Shown here: positions 35,557-43,533 of the stretch, one piece after another
How positions within the stretch are numbered: position 1 is the first letter of the stretch
Layout: every line of letters starts with the position of its first letter
From: Gymnodinialimonas sp. 202GB13-11
GTDB lineage: Bacteria; Pseudomonadota; Alphaproteobacteria; Rhodobacterales; Rhodobacteraceae
Assembly (NCBI RefSeq): GCF_040932485.1
Contig: NZ_JBFRBH010000001.1
Location: 868,001 to 932,000, forward strand
DNA: 64,000 nt
Direction: 5' to 3'
Program-made: the position numbers and the translations under genes
Notes under the pieces: generated by a model
What the model saw: only the letters and a program-made list of their open reading frames with translations
What the model was told of the DNA's origin: nothing
Databases searched by the model: none

Positions 35557-35930
35557 GGGCGTGCCGCGCGCAATCGGAAAGGTTGCGTCATTTGCCAGCG
35601 GATCAGGTAGTTTTCGTCAAACACGTGATATGCCACGCCGTGATGGCGGCTGACGGTTTCGATCTGGTATTCGTACTGGCTCTCGATTCCGTCTGTATCG
35701 ACCAAGACCACCATCGGCTCTAACCCGGCCTCAATTGCATTGAAGGTCGCTTGATGGACGCTGTCATAGGCGCCACGGGTCTGATCCAAGCCAACCTCGA
35801 TGGCATGCGTATCCGTTATGCAATCCACCCTAACGTGGGAGGAGATGGCATGCAGATCGTAGGGGACCCGCTGTTCGGGTTCGCCCCCCAATAGGGCGCA
35901 TAGGATCAGAATGGCATCGGCCTCGGTCAT
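35553..35930 (-). CDS. conserved small protein, possibly nuclease-fold, under a CtrA-type box
   Basis: A 125-residue protein of unknown function. The stretch HVRVDCITDTHAIEVGL near 32-48 followed by a central strand pair (MVVLVDTDG) is reminiscent of PD-(D/E)xK nuclease-like cores, but the usual lysine after the E-x-x position is replaced by Gly-Leu, so activity is doubtful. Its stop overlaps the BLUF gene stop. A perfect TTAA-N7-TTAA site lies 32-46 bp before its start. Confidence 0.6.
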   Translation of the reverse strand: MTEADAILILCALLGGEPEQRVPYDLHAISSHVRVDCITDTHAIEVGLDQTRGAYDSVHQATFNAIEAGLEPMVVLVDTDGIESQYEYQIETVSRHHGVAYHVFDENYLIRWQMTQPFRLRAARP

Positions 35931-35961
35931 GAGAACGATATAGGAACATTCTGTTAGGATG

Positions 35962-35976
35962 TTAACCCTTCGTTAA
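35962..35976 (-). promoter_or_regulatory. CtrA-type binding site
   Basis: TTAACCCTTCGTTAA is an exact TTAA-N7-TTAA match to the alphaproteobacterial CtrA consensus, also matching the longer TTAAC-N5-GTTAA form. It lies upstream of the gene starting at 35930, where a CtrA activator site would sit, and a third TTAA follows at 35985. CtrA is not in this window. No other exact match was found in the window. Confidence 0.6.
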
Positions 35977-36018
35977 GACATTGGTTAACGGATCCTGGCG
36001 CACTCTGCTGTTTTCCAA

Positions 36019-37167
36019 TCAGCGCTCCGTAACCAACCGGTCCTGCAAATCAGCGAGGCTGCGGGCCCCGATCTGCGCCATGTTGCTTTCCATGTCCTTA
36101 ACCAGAATATCATGCCAATGGGCAGGCCCTTCGCGCCCCAGCGCGCCAAGCGCATAGTGCCAGGCGCGGCCCATCATCACGAAATCCGCGCCTAGTGCGA
36201 TGGCCCGGATCACGTCGAGCCCGCCTTCAATGCCAGAGTCGAAGATCAGGGGGAGTGTGGTGGCCGATCGCATCTCTGGCAGAGCATCGGCCGCGCCGGG
36301 AGCGCCATCAAATTGGCGGCCTGCATGGTTGGACACCCAGATCGCATCGATGCCCTCGGCCTCTGCCCGTTTGGCAACCTCCGGCTCTGTCACGCCTTTC
36401 AGGATGAACGCACCATCCCACCGGTCGCGTAATGCGGCGACATAGTCCCAGTCCGGCGCCGCCCGCAGAAGGTAGCCGACATGTGCGGTTGAGGGCAGGG
36501 GGCCCTTTTCCAGCAGGTCTTCGGCATAACTGTCCATCAGGCGCATGCGCGGCATGCCGCTGGCCTGAATGCCAAGGGCCCAGGCCGGGCATAGCGCCAC
36601 TTGCGCCAGCAGACGCGGCGTTAGGCGGGGCGGTTGCACCAGTCCGCCGCGTGTTTGCCGTTCGCGGCGTGAGGCGGCAGGGACATCCACAGTGAGCACA
36701 AGCGTATGAAACCCGGCTGCCTTGGCGCGGCTCAGCATATCATCGCGGATCTCGGGCGCTTTCGGGGGATACATTTGGAACCAACCCTGATCGGCGACCT
36801 TGGGGCCAATGGTTTCCGGCACAACCGTCGCAACCGTGGACAGACCATAGGGGATGCCAGCGCGCGCGGCATGGCGGGCCAAAAGTAGCTCGGCCTCCGG
36901 CCATATCAGGCCGGACATGCCAACAGGTGCTATACCAAAGGGAACGGGGTAATCGCGGCCCAGAAAACGCGTAGAAAGTGAGGGCGCTACCTCCCCCAGA
37001 AGCGCTGCGGGCTGCAGCAGGATCGCATCCAATGCGGTCCGATTGCGCCGCGCCGTGGCCTCAGCACCCGTTGCAGAATCCAGATATTCCCACACGAAAT
37101 GCGGGATGCGACGGCGCCCGCGCGCCTTAAGGTCGCTGAGCGCGGGGTATCGGCTGTGCAGATCCAT
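36019..37167 (-). CDS. FMN-dependent alpha-hydroxy-acid dehydrogenase (lactate dehydrogenase-like)
   Basis: A 382-residue FMN barrel enzyme of the LldD/glycolate oxidase family. The N-terminal FVWEYLDSATGAEATARRN block (about 24-42), the PFGIAPVGMSGLIWPEAE FMN site, the active-site SNHAGRQFDG with the catalytic histidine near 282, and the phosphate loop DSGIEGGLDVIRAIALGAD near 308-326 are all present. L-lactate is the most likely substrate class, but mandelate- or glycolate-type activity cannot be excluded. It stands alone between the small CtrA-box gene and uvrD. Confidence 0.9.
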   Translation of the reverse strand: MDLHSRYPALSDLKARGRRRIPHFVWEYLDSATGAEATARRNRTALDAILLQPAALLGEVAPSLSTRFLGRDYPVPFGIAPVGMSGLIWPEAELLLARHAARAGIPYGLSTVATVVPETIGPKVADQGWFQMYPPKAPEIRDDMLSRAKAAGFHTLVLTVDVPAASRRERQTRGGLVQPPRLTPRLLAQVALCPAWALGIQASGMPRMRLMDSYAEDLLEKGPLPSTAHVGYLLRAAPDWDYVAALRDRWDGAFILKGVTEPEVAKRAEAEGIDAIWVSNHAGRQFDGAPGAADALPEMRSATTLPLIFDSGIEGGLDVIRAIALGADFVMMGRAWHYALGALGREGPAHWHDILVKDMESNMAQIGARSLADLQDRLVTER

Positions 37168-37309
37168 CCCGTCTGAATACCGCCAAACCCCTGCAACTCA
37201 ATCGAATTTGTCTCAAATTGCGCGCGCGCCCTCTTTGTTCCCCGAAAATGCCAGGGGAGCGTGAGGGGGCTGGCCCCCTCGCACCGGGCATCGGCCCTGG
37301 ACGCGGACA

Positions 37310-37324
37310 GAACAATCTGCGAAC
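37310..37324. promoter_or_regulatory. LexA (SOS) box upstream of uvrD
   Basis: GAAC-AATCTGC-GAAC, reading GTTC-N7-GTTC on the other strand, exactly matches the LexA operator reported for Rhodobacter and other alphaproteobacteria. It lies 42 bp before the uvrD start. A -10-like TAAAAT at 37332 places the box over the -35 region, as expected for repression. This supports DNA-damage induction of the helicase. Confidence 0.7.
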
Positions 37325-37365
37325 AAACCTTTAAAATCATGTCCGCCCGCTTTATCCTTCCGCCC

Positions 37366-39813
37366 ATGAGCAGTTTTGACGATTCCGACGCGTTCGAGGC
37401 CGCCGCTGGCGCCTCGCTTGCCGCCCGCGCCATGGCCGCGCGCCCGATGCCTTATATGGATGGGCTGAACCCCGCGCAGCGGGAGGCTGTCGAGCAACTC
37501 GACGGTCCGGTTTTGATGCTGGCTGGCGCCGGTACAGGTAAGACCCGTGCCCTGACGGCGCGGATCGCGCATCTGTTGAGCACCGGCAACGCGCGCCCAA
37601 ATGATATTCTGGCGGTGACATTCACCAACAAAGCCGCGCGCGAGATGAAGAACCGTGTGGGGCAGCTGTTGGGTCAACCGGCGGAAGGGATGCCTTGGCT
37701 GGGCACGTTTCACGCGATCTGTGTGAAGTTACTACGTCGGCATGCGGAATTGGTGGATCTGAAATCGAACTTCACGATCCTCGACACCGATGATCAGAAC
37801 CGACTGCTGAAACAACTCATCATTGCCGCCGAGATTGACGAGAAGCGCTGGCCGGCGCGCGCTTTGGGCAGCATCATCGACGGTTGGAAAAACCGCGCGC
37901 TGCTACCCGAAAAGGTGCCGGCGGCGGATCATGGCGCGTTCAACCACCGGGGCGTGGAGCTCTATGAGCAATACCAGACCCGCCTACGCGAGTTGAATGC
38001 CTGCGATTTCGGCGATCTGCTGTTGCACATGATCCGGATTTTCCAGGAGAACGAAGATCTGCTTCAGCAATATCAGCGCTGGTTCCGCTACATTCTGGTG
38101 GACGAGTATCAGGATACCAACGTCGCGCAGTATTTGTGGCTGCGCCTTCTGGCGGCAGGGCATCAGAACATCTGCTGTGTCGGCGATGATGACCAGTCAA
38201 TCTACGGCTGGCGCGGGGCCGAGGTGGGCAACATCCTGCGGTTCGAGAAGGATTTTCCGGGTGCCAAGGTCGTGCGGCTGGAGCAGAATTACCGCTCGAC
38301 GGGGCATATTCTGGCGGCGGCTTCGGGTGTGATCGAAGGCAATAAGGGGCGTCTCGGCAAGACGCTTTGGACCGATGGCGAGGACGGCGAAAAGGTTCGT
38401 CTGATCGGTCATTGGGACGGTGATGAAGAAGCCCGCTGGGTGGGCGAAGAGATCGAGGCGATGGGGCAGGGCACGCGGGGGATGGACCCGATTGGGCCGA
38501 ACTCGATAGCCATTCTCGTTCGCGCCTCGCATCAGATGCGGGCGTTTGAGGATCGCTTCCTGACCATCGGCTTGCCCTACCGTGTGATCGGTGGGCCGCG
38601 TTTTTATGAGCGGATGGAGATCCGCGATGCGATGGCCTATTTCCGCGTGGTCGTGAGCCCTGATGATGATCTGGCGTTCGAGCGGATTGTGAACACGCCC
38701 AAGCGGGGGTTGGGCGACAAGGCGCAGCAGACCATTCAGAAGATGGCACGCTCCAACGGGGTGAGCCTGCTGGAGGGCGCGCGGCTGTGTGTTGAGACAA
38801 AGGCGATTGGCGGCAAGGGTGGCAAGGCCTTGGGCGAGTTGGTCGAGGGGATCGGGCGCTGGCGGCAAATGCTGACCGGGCCTTTGCGGCAGGTGGGGCC
38901 TGCCGACGATCTGATTCAGGAAGAGAATGCCCCAAGCGGGGTCAGCCATATCGAGCTGGCCGAGATCATCCTCGACGAGAGCGGCTACACTGCCCATTGG
39001 CAGAACGACAAGACGCCGGAAGCGCCGGGGCGGTTGGAAAACCTCAAGGAATTGGTCAAGGCGCTGGAATCGTTTGATAACCTGCAAGGGTTTCTGGAGC
39101 ATGTCAGCCTGATCATGGACAACGAATCCGACGATCGGGAGCCGAAGGTCACGATCATGACGCTGCACGCAGCCAAGGGTCTGGAGTTTCCAGCGGTGTT
39201 CCTGCCGGGCTGGGAAGACGGGCTATTCCCCAGCCAGCGGAGCATGGATGAGAGCGGGTTGACCGGCCTCGAAGAAGAGCGGCGGTTGGCTTACGTGGGG
39301 ATTACGCGCGCGGAAGAGGTCTGCACGATCAGTTTCGCGGGCAACCGGCGGGTCTATGGGCAATGGCAGAGCCAGTTGCCCTCGCGCTTCATCGACGAAT
39401 TGCCGGAAGAGCATGTGGAGGTTCTGACGCCGCCGGGGCTTTACGGGCATCAGGGGTCGGTTTCGGCCAGTGCGTCGCCGATTGAACAGACGATGGCGGG
39501 CAGCAACCTGCATGACCGGGCCTCAAAGGCGGATGTCTATAACTCCCCGGGCTGGCGGCGTTTGCAGGCCAATCAAGGGCAACGCCCGATGCGGCAGCCG
39601 TCTGAGGCCAAGAACATGACGATTGACGCGGATGCGGTCAGCGCGTTCACCATCGGCGACCGGGTGTTTCACCAGAAATTTGGCTATGGCGAAGTGATGA
39701 GTGTGGAGGGCGACAAGCTGGGGATCGAGTTTGACAAGGCGGGCTCCAAGCACGTCGTGGGCCGGTTCCTTGTGGCCGCTGGCAGCGAAGGCGGTGGGGA
39801 CGTACCGTTTTGA
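37366..39813 (+). CDS. uvrD: UvrD/PcrA-type DNA helicase
   Basis: Superfamily 1A 3'-5' helicase of 815 residues used in excision and mismatch repair. Walker A LAGAGTGKT near 47-55, the Q-motif before it (LNPAQREAV), Walker B VDEYQDTN near 245, DDQSIYGWRGAE near 273, motif IV-VI (TLHAAKGLEF, ERRLAYVGITRA) and a C-terminal DRVFHQKFGYGEV Tudor-like end are visible. The ATG at 37366 (MSSFDDSDAFEA) was chosen: the upstream in-frame GTG would place an SOS box inside the gene. Another ATG at 37339 is possible. No Shine-Dalgarno is obvious. Confidence 0.95.
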   Translation: MSSFDDSDAFEAAAGASLAARAMAARPMPYMDGLNPAQREAVEQLDGPVLMLAGAGTGKTRALTARIAHLLSTGNARPNDILAVTFTNKAAREMKNRVGQLLGQPAEGMPWLGTFHAICVKLLRRHAELVDLKSNFTILDTDDQNRLLKQLIIAAEIDEKRWPARALGSIIDGWKNRALLPEKVPAADHGAFNHRGVELYEQYQTRLRELNACDFGDLLLHMIRIFQENEDLLQQYQRWFRYILVDEYQDTNVAQYLWLRLLAAGHQNICCVGDDDQSIYGWRGAEVGNILRFEKDFPGAKVVRLEQNYRSTGHILAAASGVIEGNKGRLGKTLWTDGEDGEKVRLIGHWDGDEEARWVGEEIEAMGQGTRGMDPIGPNSIAILVRASHQMRAFEDRFLTIGLPYRVIGGPRFYERMEIRDAMAYFRVVVSPDDDLAFERIVNTPKRGLGDKAQQTIQKMARSNGVSLLEGARLCVETKAIGGKGGKALGELVEGIGRWRQMLTGPLRQVGPADDLIQEENAPSGVSHIELAEIILDESGYTAHWQNDKTPEAPGRLENLKELVKALESFDNLQGFLEHVSLIMDNESDDREPKVTIMTLHAAKGLEFPAVFLPGWEDGLFPSQRSMDESGLTGLEEERRLAYVGITRAEEVCTISFAGNRRVYGQWQSQLPSRFIDELPEEHVEVLTPPGLYGHQGSVSASASPIEQTMAGSNLHDRASKADVYNSPGWRRLQANQGQRPMRQPSEAKNMTIDADAVSAFTIGDRVFHQKFGYGEVMSVEGDKLGIEFDKAGSKHVVGRFLVAAGSEGGGDVPF

Positions 39814-39907
39814 GGTGCGTCTGACTGCGGGATAACCCGCTATCGACATTTTGCCCTCAACCCTTAGGTTTTCGCGGAACCGCCCCTTCGCGAAAAAGGA
39901 TGACGTC

Positions 39908-40474
39908 ATGCCGGCCCGCTTCATTGCCCCCTCCCTCTTGGCCATTGGCCTATGCGCTACACCTGCCGCCGCGCAGGAGTTTCTGAGCCGGGCGGAGGTT
40001 GAGGCCGTGATGCAGGATTTCGCGTTCTGCTATCATCCGAGCGACCGGTTCTCCTGTGCCTGGGCAGAGGTGTATTCGGAATTCGGCGAGGATCATGTGA
40101 TCCTGCATACGGCGTCCGCGGTGTGGGAAGAGCCGCTGGAGGTGCAGCGCTATCGCTTGAACTGGGTCGATAACGCCTTGTGCATTCCCTATGAAGATCA
40201 GGGGCTTGAGGCGGCTTGGGAGGCCGAGGGCTATCGGTTTGCCTTCGATCTGTCGGGGCTGACGGCCTTGGATGATGAGGTTTTGCCAGAGCGGATCGAA
40301 CGCCTGCGCGAAGCTTCGCCGCGTGAATTCTGCTTCCGCTACACGGTTGATGATGCCGGGCCGGATGCTCTGTTCCAGCACGTGTTCCGCGACGGTGTGG
40401 TTGATGAAGCTCTTGATCCAATTGCGCTGATCCCGCTGTTTTCCAGCGGTGTGGCGATTGCGCCGTCTGGTTAA
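39908..40474 (+). CDS. exported protein of unknown function
   Basis: A 188-residue protein with a signal peptide (cleavage near AAAQ at 23). The mature part has three cysteines (FCYHP, FSCAW, LCIPY) and many acidic residues, with no recognised domain. The ATG at 39908 follows AAAAAGGA and gives the signal peptide; the open frame upstream of it does not. It is convergent with a LysE gene, overlapping stops by 4 bp. Confidence 0.7.
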   Translation: MPARFIAPSLLAIGLCATPAAAQEFLSRAEVEAVMQDFAFCYHPSDRFSCAWAEVYSEFGEDHVILHTASAVWEEPLEVQRYRLNWVDNALCIPYEDQGLEAAWEAEGYRFAFDLSGLTALDDEVLPERIERLREASPREFCFRYTVDDAGPDALFQHVFRDGVVDEALDPIALIPLFSSGVAIAPSG

Positions 40475-41076
40475 CCTTCGGACGGCAGCAGCATCGGGTA
40501 GAGCGACAGGACCAACAGGGCGGCCATTGTCCAGTTGAATGCTTGCAGACGGCCCGGGCCGTCCAGCCAGCGGCGGATTTGCGTGCCGCCCCATGCCCAC
40601 GTGAAGACGGAGGGCAGGTTCACCAATCCGAAGACCAAAGCCACCAGTACGGCACCGATCCATCCACCATCGTCGGGCGCATAAGTCGTCTGCGCATAGA
40701 TCGACATGTAGATCGCCTTCGGGTTCACCCATTGAAAACCCGCCGCTTGCAGAAAGGTAAGCGGCTTGGCGTCGTGATCGGCGTCTTTGGGCGGGGCGGC
40801 GTTGGCGACTTTCCACGCCAGCCAAAGCAGATAGGCGACGGAGATGACGGTAAGGGCAGTGCGCAACCACGGGATGACCTCAAACACCTGCACTAACCCA
40901 AGGCCGAGGATCAGGGTCATGGCCGCGTGGCCCATCGAGACGCCCAACATATGCGGCAGCGTGCGGGACAGGCCGAAATTCACGCCCGAGGCCATCAACA
41001 TGATGTTGTTGGGCCCCGGTGTGATGGAGGAGGCGAAGGCAAACAGGACGAGGCCGTAGAGAAGTTCGTATGACAT
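40471..41076 (-). CDS. LysE family amino-acid exporter
   Basis: A 201-residue exporter with five or six hydrophobic segments. The signature SSITPGPNNIMLMASGVNFG near 16-35 (TPGPNN) and the FQWVNPKAIYMSIYA block near 115-129 place it in the LysE/RhtB family. It is divergent from an Lrp/AsnC regulator across 72 bp, the usual arrangement for a regulator controlling an amino-acid exporter. Confidence 0.9.
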   Translation of the reverse strand: MSYELLYGLVLFAFASSITPGPNNIMLMASGVNFGLSRTLPHMLGVSMGHAAMTLILGLGLVQVFEVIPWLRTALTVISVAYLLWLAWKVANAAPPKDADHDAKPLTFLQAAGFQWVNPKAIYMSIYAQTTYAPDDGGWIGAVLVALVFGLVNLPSVFTWAWGGTQIRRWLDGPGRLQAFNWTMAALLVLSLYPMLLPSEG

Positions 41077-41148
41077 GGCGCAACATTAGGTGCGTGTGGG
41101 GGCAATGAAATTGCGAAGTTGTCGACCTTGCGGTATAGTTTGCAACAA

Positions 41149-41601
41149 ATGGCGAAGATTGATGAAAAAGACCACCAGATATTGCGAGAGCTTGCGCGCG
41201 ACGGCCGGATCTCGAATCTCGATCTGGCGGAGCGCGTGGCGCTTTCACCATCGGCCACCTTGCGCCGGGTACAGGCGCTTGAGGCGGCGGGCGTGATCAG
41301 CGGTTATCGCGCCGTGCTGGACCAATCCAAGCTGGGGATCGGTTTTATCGCTTACATTACAGTAGGTTTGGGGACGCACACCAAGGCGTCACAGGCCGCG
41401 TTCGAGGCCGCGATTGCCCGCTCTGACGAGGTGCGGGAGTGTCACAACATTACCGGCACGGTCGAATATCTGCTGCGGGTCGAGGTGGCCGACCTGCCCA
41501 CCTACAAGCAATTTCATACCGATGTGTTGGGGGCGCTGCCGCAGGTGGCGACGATCACGACTTTTGTGGTGATGGGGTCGCCAAAAGACACTCGGGCATA
41601 A
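41149..41601 (+). CDS. Lrp/AsnC family transcriptional regulator
   Basis: A 150-residue regulator. An AsnC-type winged helix at about 1-60 (KIDEKDHQILRELARDGRIS, LAERVALSPSATLRRVQAL) is followed by the RAM ligand-binding domain (about 70-145, VRECHNITGTVEYLLRVEV). The ATG at 41149 gives the standard MAKIDEKD start. It probably responds to an amino acid and controls the divergent LysE exporter. The hairpin array downstream is on the other strand and ends 12 bp from its stop. Confidence 0.93.
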   Translation: MAKIDEKDHQILRELARDGRISNLDLAERVALSPSATLRRVQALEAAGVISGYRAVLDQSKLGIGFIAYITVGLGTHTKASQAAFEAAIARSDEVRECHNITGTVEYLLRVEVADLPTYKQFHTDVLGALPQVATITTFVVMGSPKDTRA

Positions 41602-41612
41602 AGCTCAGGGCA

Positions 41613-41655
41613 TAAAAAAACGGCGATGATCCAAGGGAGGAGAGGATCATCGCCG
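41613..41655 (-). terminator. intrinsic terminator formed by the last anti-SD hairpin
   Basis: The last hairpin in transcription order has a perfect 12-bp stem (41621-41632 with 41644-41655) with loop TCTCCTCCCTT and is followed on the minus strand by a run of seven Ts (41614-41620). It therefore serves both as an anti-SD hairpin and as terminator of the DUF1127 transcript. Confidence 0.85.
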
Positions 41656-41869
41656 CATATCTTGGCCCCTTCCAAGGGAGGAGAGGAAGGCGCCTATGGC
41701 ATCGCTCCAAAGGGAGGAGGAGGAGCTTTGCCGGTCGTCACGGTCCCGATTTGGGAGGAGAGGGACCGATCTTCAAGACCCGTTGCCGAGCCTTTTGTTG
41801 GTGCGGACATGCCCAAGGGAGGAGAGGGCTGCCCGCCATTCCATGCACCAAGGGAGGAGCGGCGCATGG
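41613..41869 (-). ncRNA. six-hairpin anti-Shine-Dalgarno RNA array (cuckoo/CcsR type)
   Basis: Read on the minus strand, just after the DUF1127 gene, six consecutive hairpins each expose a loop containing CTCCTCCC, complementary to Shine-Dalgarno GGGAGGAG. Plus-strand arms are: 41841-41849/41861-41869; 41803-41814/41826-41836; 41741-41747/41762-41768; 41698-41708/41722-41732; 41664-41673/41685-41694; 41621-41632/41644-41655. Stem sequences differ while the loops stay constant, which shows selection for a displayed loop. Rhodobacter sphaeroides has four such CcsR sRNAs behind a DUF1127 gene, induced by RpoH sigma factors under oxidative and heat stress and processed from one transcript. A 34-nt gap after the second hairpin hints at pairs of hairpins as units. 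Confidence 0.85.
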
Positions 41870-41884
41870 TATTCTGTGAGTGCC

Positions 41885-42106
41885 TCAGGCGTTCTTGCCG
41901 TAGGCGGCTTCCAGCGCGATGCGACGGACCATCGAAGGGTTGATGCCCAGGTCAGCCATTTCGCGTGCCGAAAGCTCATTCAGTTCGTTGAGCGTGTTGC
42001 GGTACACGCGCCAGTTGCGATAGGCCTCAACCGCATCGGTGCGGAGGGCTGCAAAGCGGGCGGCCAGCGATTCAGATGCTGCGCGGTTGCTCGTTACATA
42101 TGCCAT
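41885..42106 (-). CDS. DUF1127 small protein (CcaF1-like)
   Basis: A 73-residue basic/helical protein whose C-terminal half, LNELNELSAREMADLGINPS followed by MVRRIALEAAYG, is the DUF1127 motif. In R. sphaeroides the DUF1127 protein CcaF1 is co-transcribed with CcsR RNAs and takes part in RNA binding or maturation. This gene has the same position, 15 nt before the first anti-SD hairpin on the same strand. The start ATG at 42106 has a GAGAGAGTAG leader. Confidence 0.9.
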   Translation of the reverse strand: MAYVTSNRAASESLAARFAALRTDAVEAYRNWRVYRNTLNELNELSAREMADLGINPSMVRRIALEAAYGKNA

Positions 42107-42131
42107 TTTACTACTCTCTCATCGGTCTACT

Positions 42132-42160
42132 GCGGTCCGGACCCCTTGTCCTTGGACCGC
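42132..42160 (-). other. leader hairpin of the DUF1127 transcript
   Basis: GCGGTCC (42132-42138) pairs with GGACCGC (42154-42160) around a loop that contains AAGGACAAGGGG on the minus strand. This purine-rich loop is partly complementary to the pyrimidine loops of the downstream hairpins, so an intramolecular contact is conceivable. Confidence 0.35.
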
Positions 42161-42193
42161 GTTGGTGATTGGGTCGTTGCCCTGTCCCGATTG

Positions 42194-42221
42194 AATTTAG
42201 GCCAATGCTGCGATTGCACAA
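42194..42221 (-). promoter_or_regulatory. candidate promoter of DUF1127/hairpin-RNA transcript
   Basis: On the minus strand TTGTGC (42216-42221) and TAAATT (42194-42199) are separated by 16 bp, about 90 bp before the DUF1127 start. In Rhodobacter this transcript depends on RpoHI/RpoHII. Whether this site is sigma-70- or RpoH-type cannot be decided by eye. Confidence 0.3.
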
Positions 42222-42281
42222 TAACCGATGCGGAAATGCTGCTATGCAGCAGGCGCATGACACATTTCTGTTACATTACGT

Positions 42282-43502
42282 ATGGTTAACAGCATGGTAA
42301 TTGCAGGCGGAGCCTTCGCAGACCGGCAGTTTCGATTGTTCTTCGGCGGTGTTTTCTTTGCCGTTCAGGCGATCTGGATCCAGCGTGTCACGTTGGGCTG
42401 GCTGGCTTGGGAGCGCACGGGCTCGGCCAGGGTGGTTGGATTGGTCGCGGCGCTGAGCCTGCTTCCCACGTTGTTTGCGGGGCCATTCTTCGGAGTGCTT
42501 GCGGACCGGGTCGAAATCAAGCGTGCAGCACTCGTGACCAACGGTTTGATGGCGCTGGTGTTGGCGGTGCTGGCGATGATTGCAGGGCAGGTGGGCCCGG
42601 TGGGCCTTGGGGCGGCGGCCTTGGCGATTGGGATCATCTCTGCCGCGCACCATCCGATCCGTATGTCCCTGGGGCCACGCCTTGTTGAGGCCGAGATGGT
42701 GCAACATGTCGTCTCGGCCACCGCGTTGAACTTCAACATCGCGCGTCTGGTCGCGCCGGTGTTCGCCGGTTGGATCATCGCCACGGCGGGCGGGGGAACG
42801 GCCCTTTGGATTGCAGCGGTCTGTTATCTGCCGATGTTGGCGGTTCTTCCTGTTCTGCGGCCAAGGGCATTGCAGCCGCGCGCGCCGTCGCCGTTCCTGA
42901 CGGATCTGCGCGACGGGATTGGCTATGCCGTCAGGACTCCGCTCATCCGGCAGGCTTTGTTGATCACGTTGGTCTTTGCCACGGTCGCACGCGGCGCTTT
43001 GGAGGTTTTGCCCGTGCTGGCCGATGGCGGGTTCGGGCGTGGGGCGGCGGGCCTTGGCTTTCTGACAGGCGCGGCGGGGGCGGGGGCGTTGGCCTCGGCT
43101 GTGATGAAGGCGGCAGGCGTAGGGGCCGTTGGCGCGCGTATTCCGTTGGCGGTGTGGGCGGCCGCGATGGCCGGGCAGGGGGCGGTGATCGCCATGGGGC
43201 TGGCGCCGAGCTGGCCCTTGGCCTTGGCGGCGACCGCGCTGACTGGGTTCTGCGCGACGTGGTGCGGGGTCAGCCTGCAATCCGCCATTCAAACGGACTT
43301 GCCCGACGGGTTGAGGGGCCGTGTGATGAGCCTTTGGGTTGTCGTGGGCTTCGGCACGGTAGCTATCGGCTCACTCGGGATCGGCGCGTTGGCCGACGCC
43401 ACGGATGTGGGCAACGCGCTGGCCGTCGCAGGGGCCTTGGGGGCTGCGGCAATGGGGGCCGTCGCCGTGGGGGTGCGCGCCCGGGCAAATCACCCTATGT
43501 GA
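42282..43502 (+). CDS. MFS transporter
   Basis: Major facilitator protein of 406 residues with about 11-12 hydrophobic segments. The A-motif-like GVLADRVEIKRAALVTNG near 68-85 follows segment 2, and several helices are unusually alanine/glycine-rich. It most resembles the ENTS/MFS_3 type of exporter. An internal ATG 12 bp downstream (42294) is an alternative start. The substrate is unknown. Its 5' end faces the DUF1127 promoter region. Confidence 0.85.
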   Translation: MVNSMVIAGGAFADRQFRLFFGGVFFAVQAIWIQRVTLGWLAWERTGSARVVGLVAALSLLPTLFAGPFFGVLADRVEIKRAALVTNGLMALVLAVLAMIAGQVGPVGLGAAALAIGIISAAHHPIRMSLGPRLVEAEMVQHVVSATALNFNIARLVAPVFAGWIIATAGGGTALWIAAVCYLPMLAVLPVLRPRALQPRAPSPFLTDLRDGIGYAVRTPLIRQALLITLVFATVARGALEVLPVLADGGFGRGAAGLGFLTGAAGAGALASAVMKAAGVGAVGARIPLAVWAAAMAGQGAVIAMGLAPSWPLALAATALTGFCATWCGVSLQSAIQTDLPDGLRGRVMSLWVVVGFGTVAIGSLGIGALADATDVGNALAVAGALGAAAMGAVAVGVRARANHPM

Positions 43503-43533
43503 AGGGAAACGCCTCTGCCCGGAGTCCCCTGAC

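Noticed and set aside
41620-41870. CRISPR-like short repeats with spacers
   Set aside because: The shared element is only a loop of about 10 bases, each flanked by its own complementary arms. Spacing is irregular and no cas gene is present. Hairpin RNAs explain it better.
42282-42300. A near CtrA box (TTAA-N7-GTAA) at the MFS gene start
   Set aside because: It has one mismatch in a core half-site and lies inside the coding sequence.
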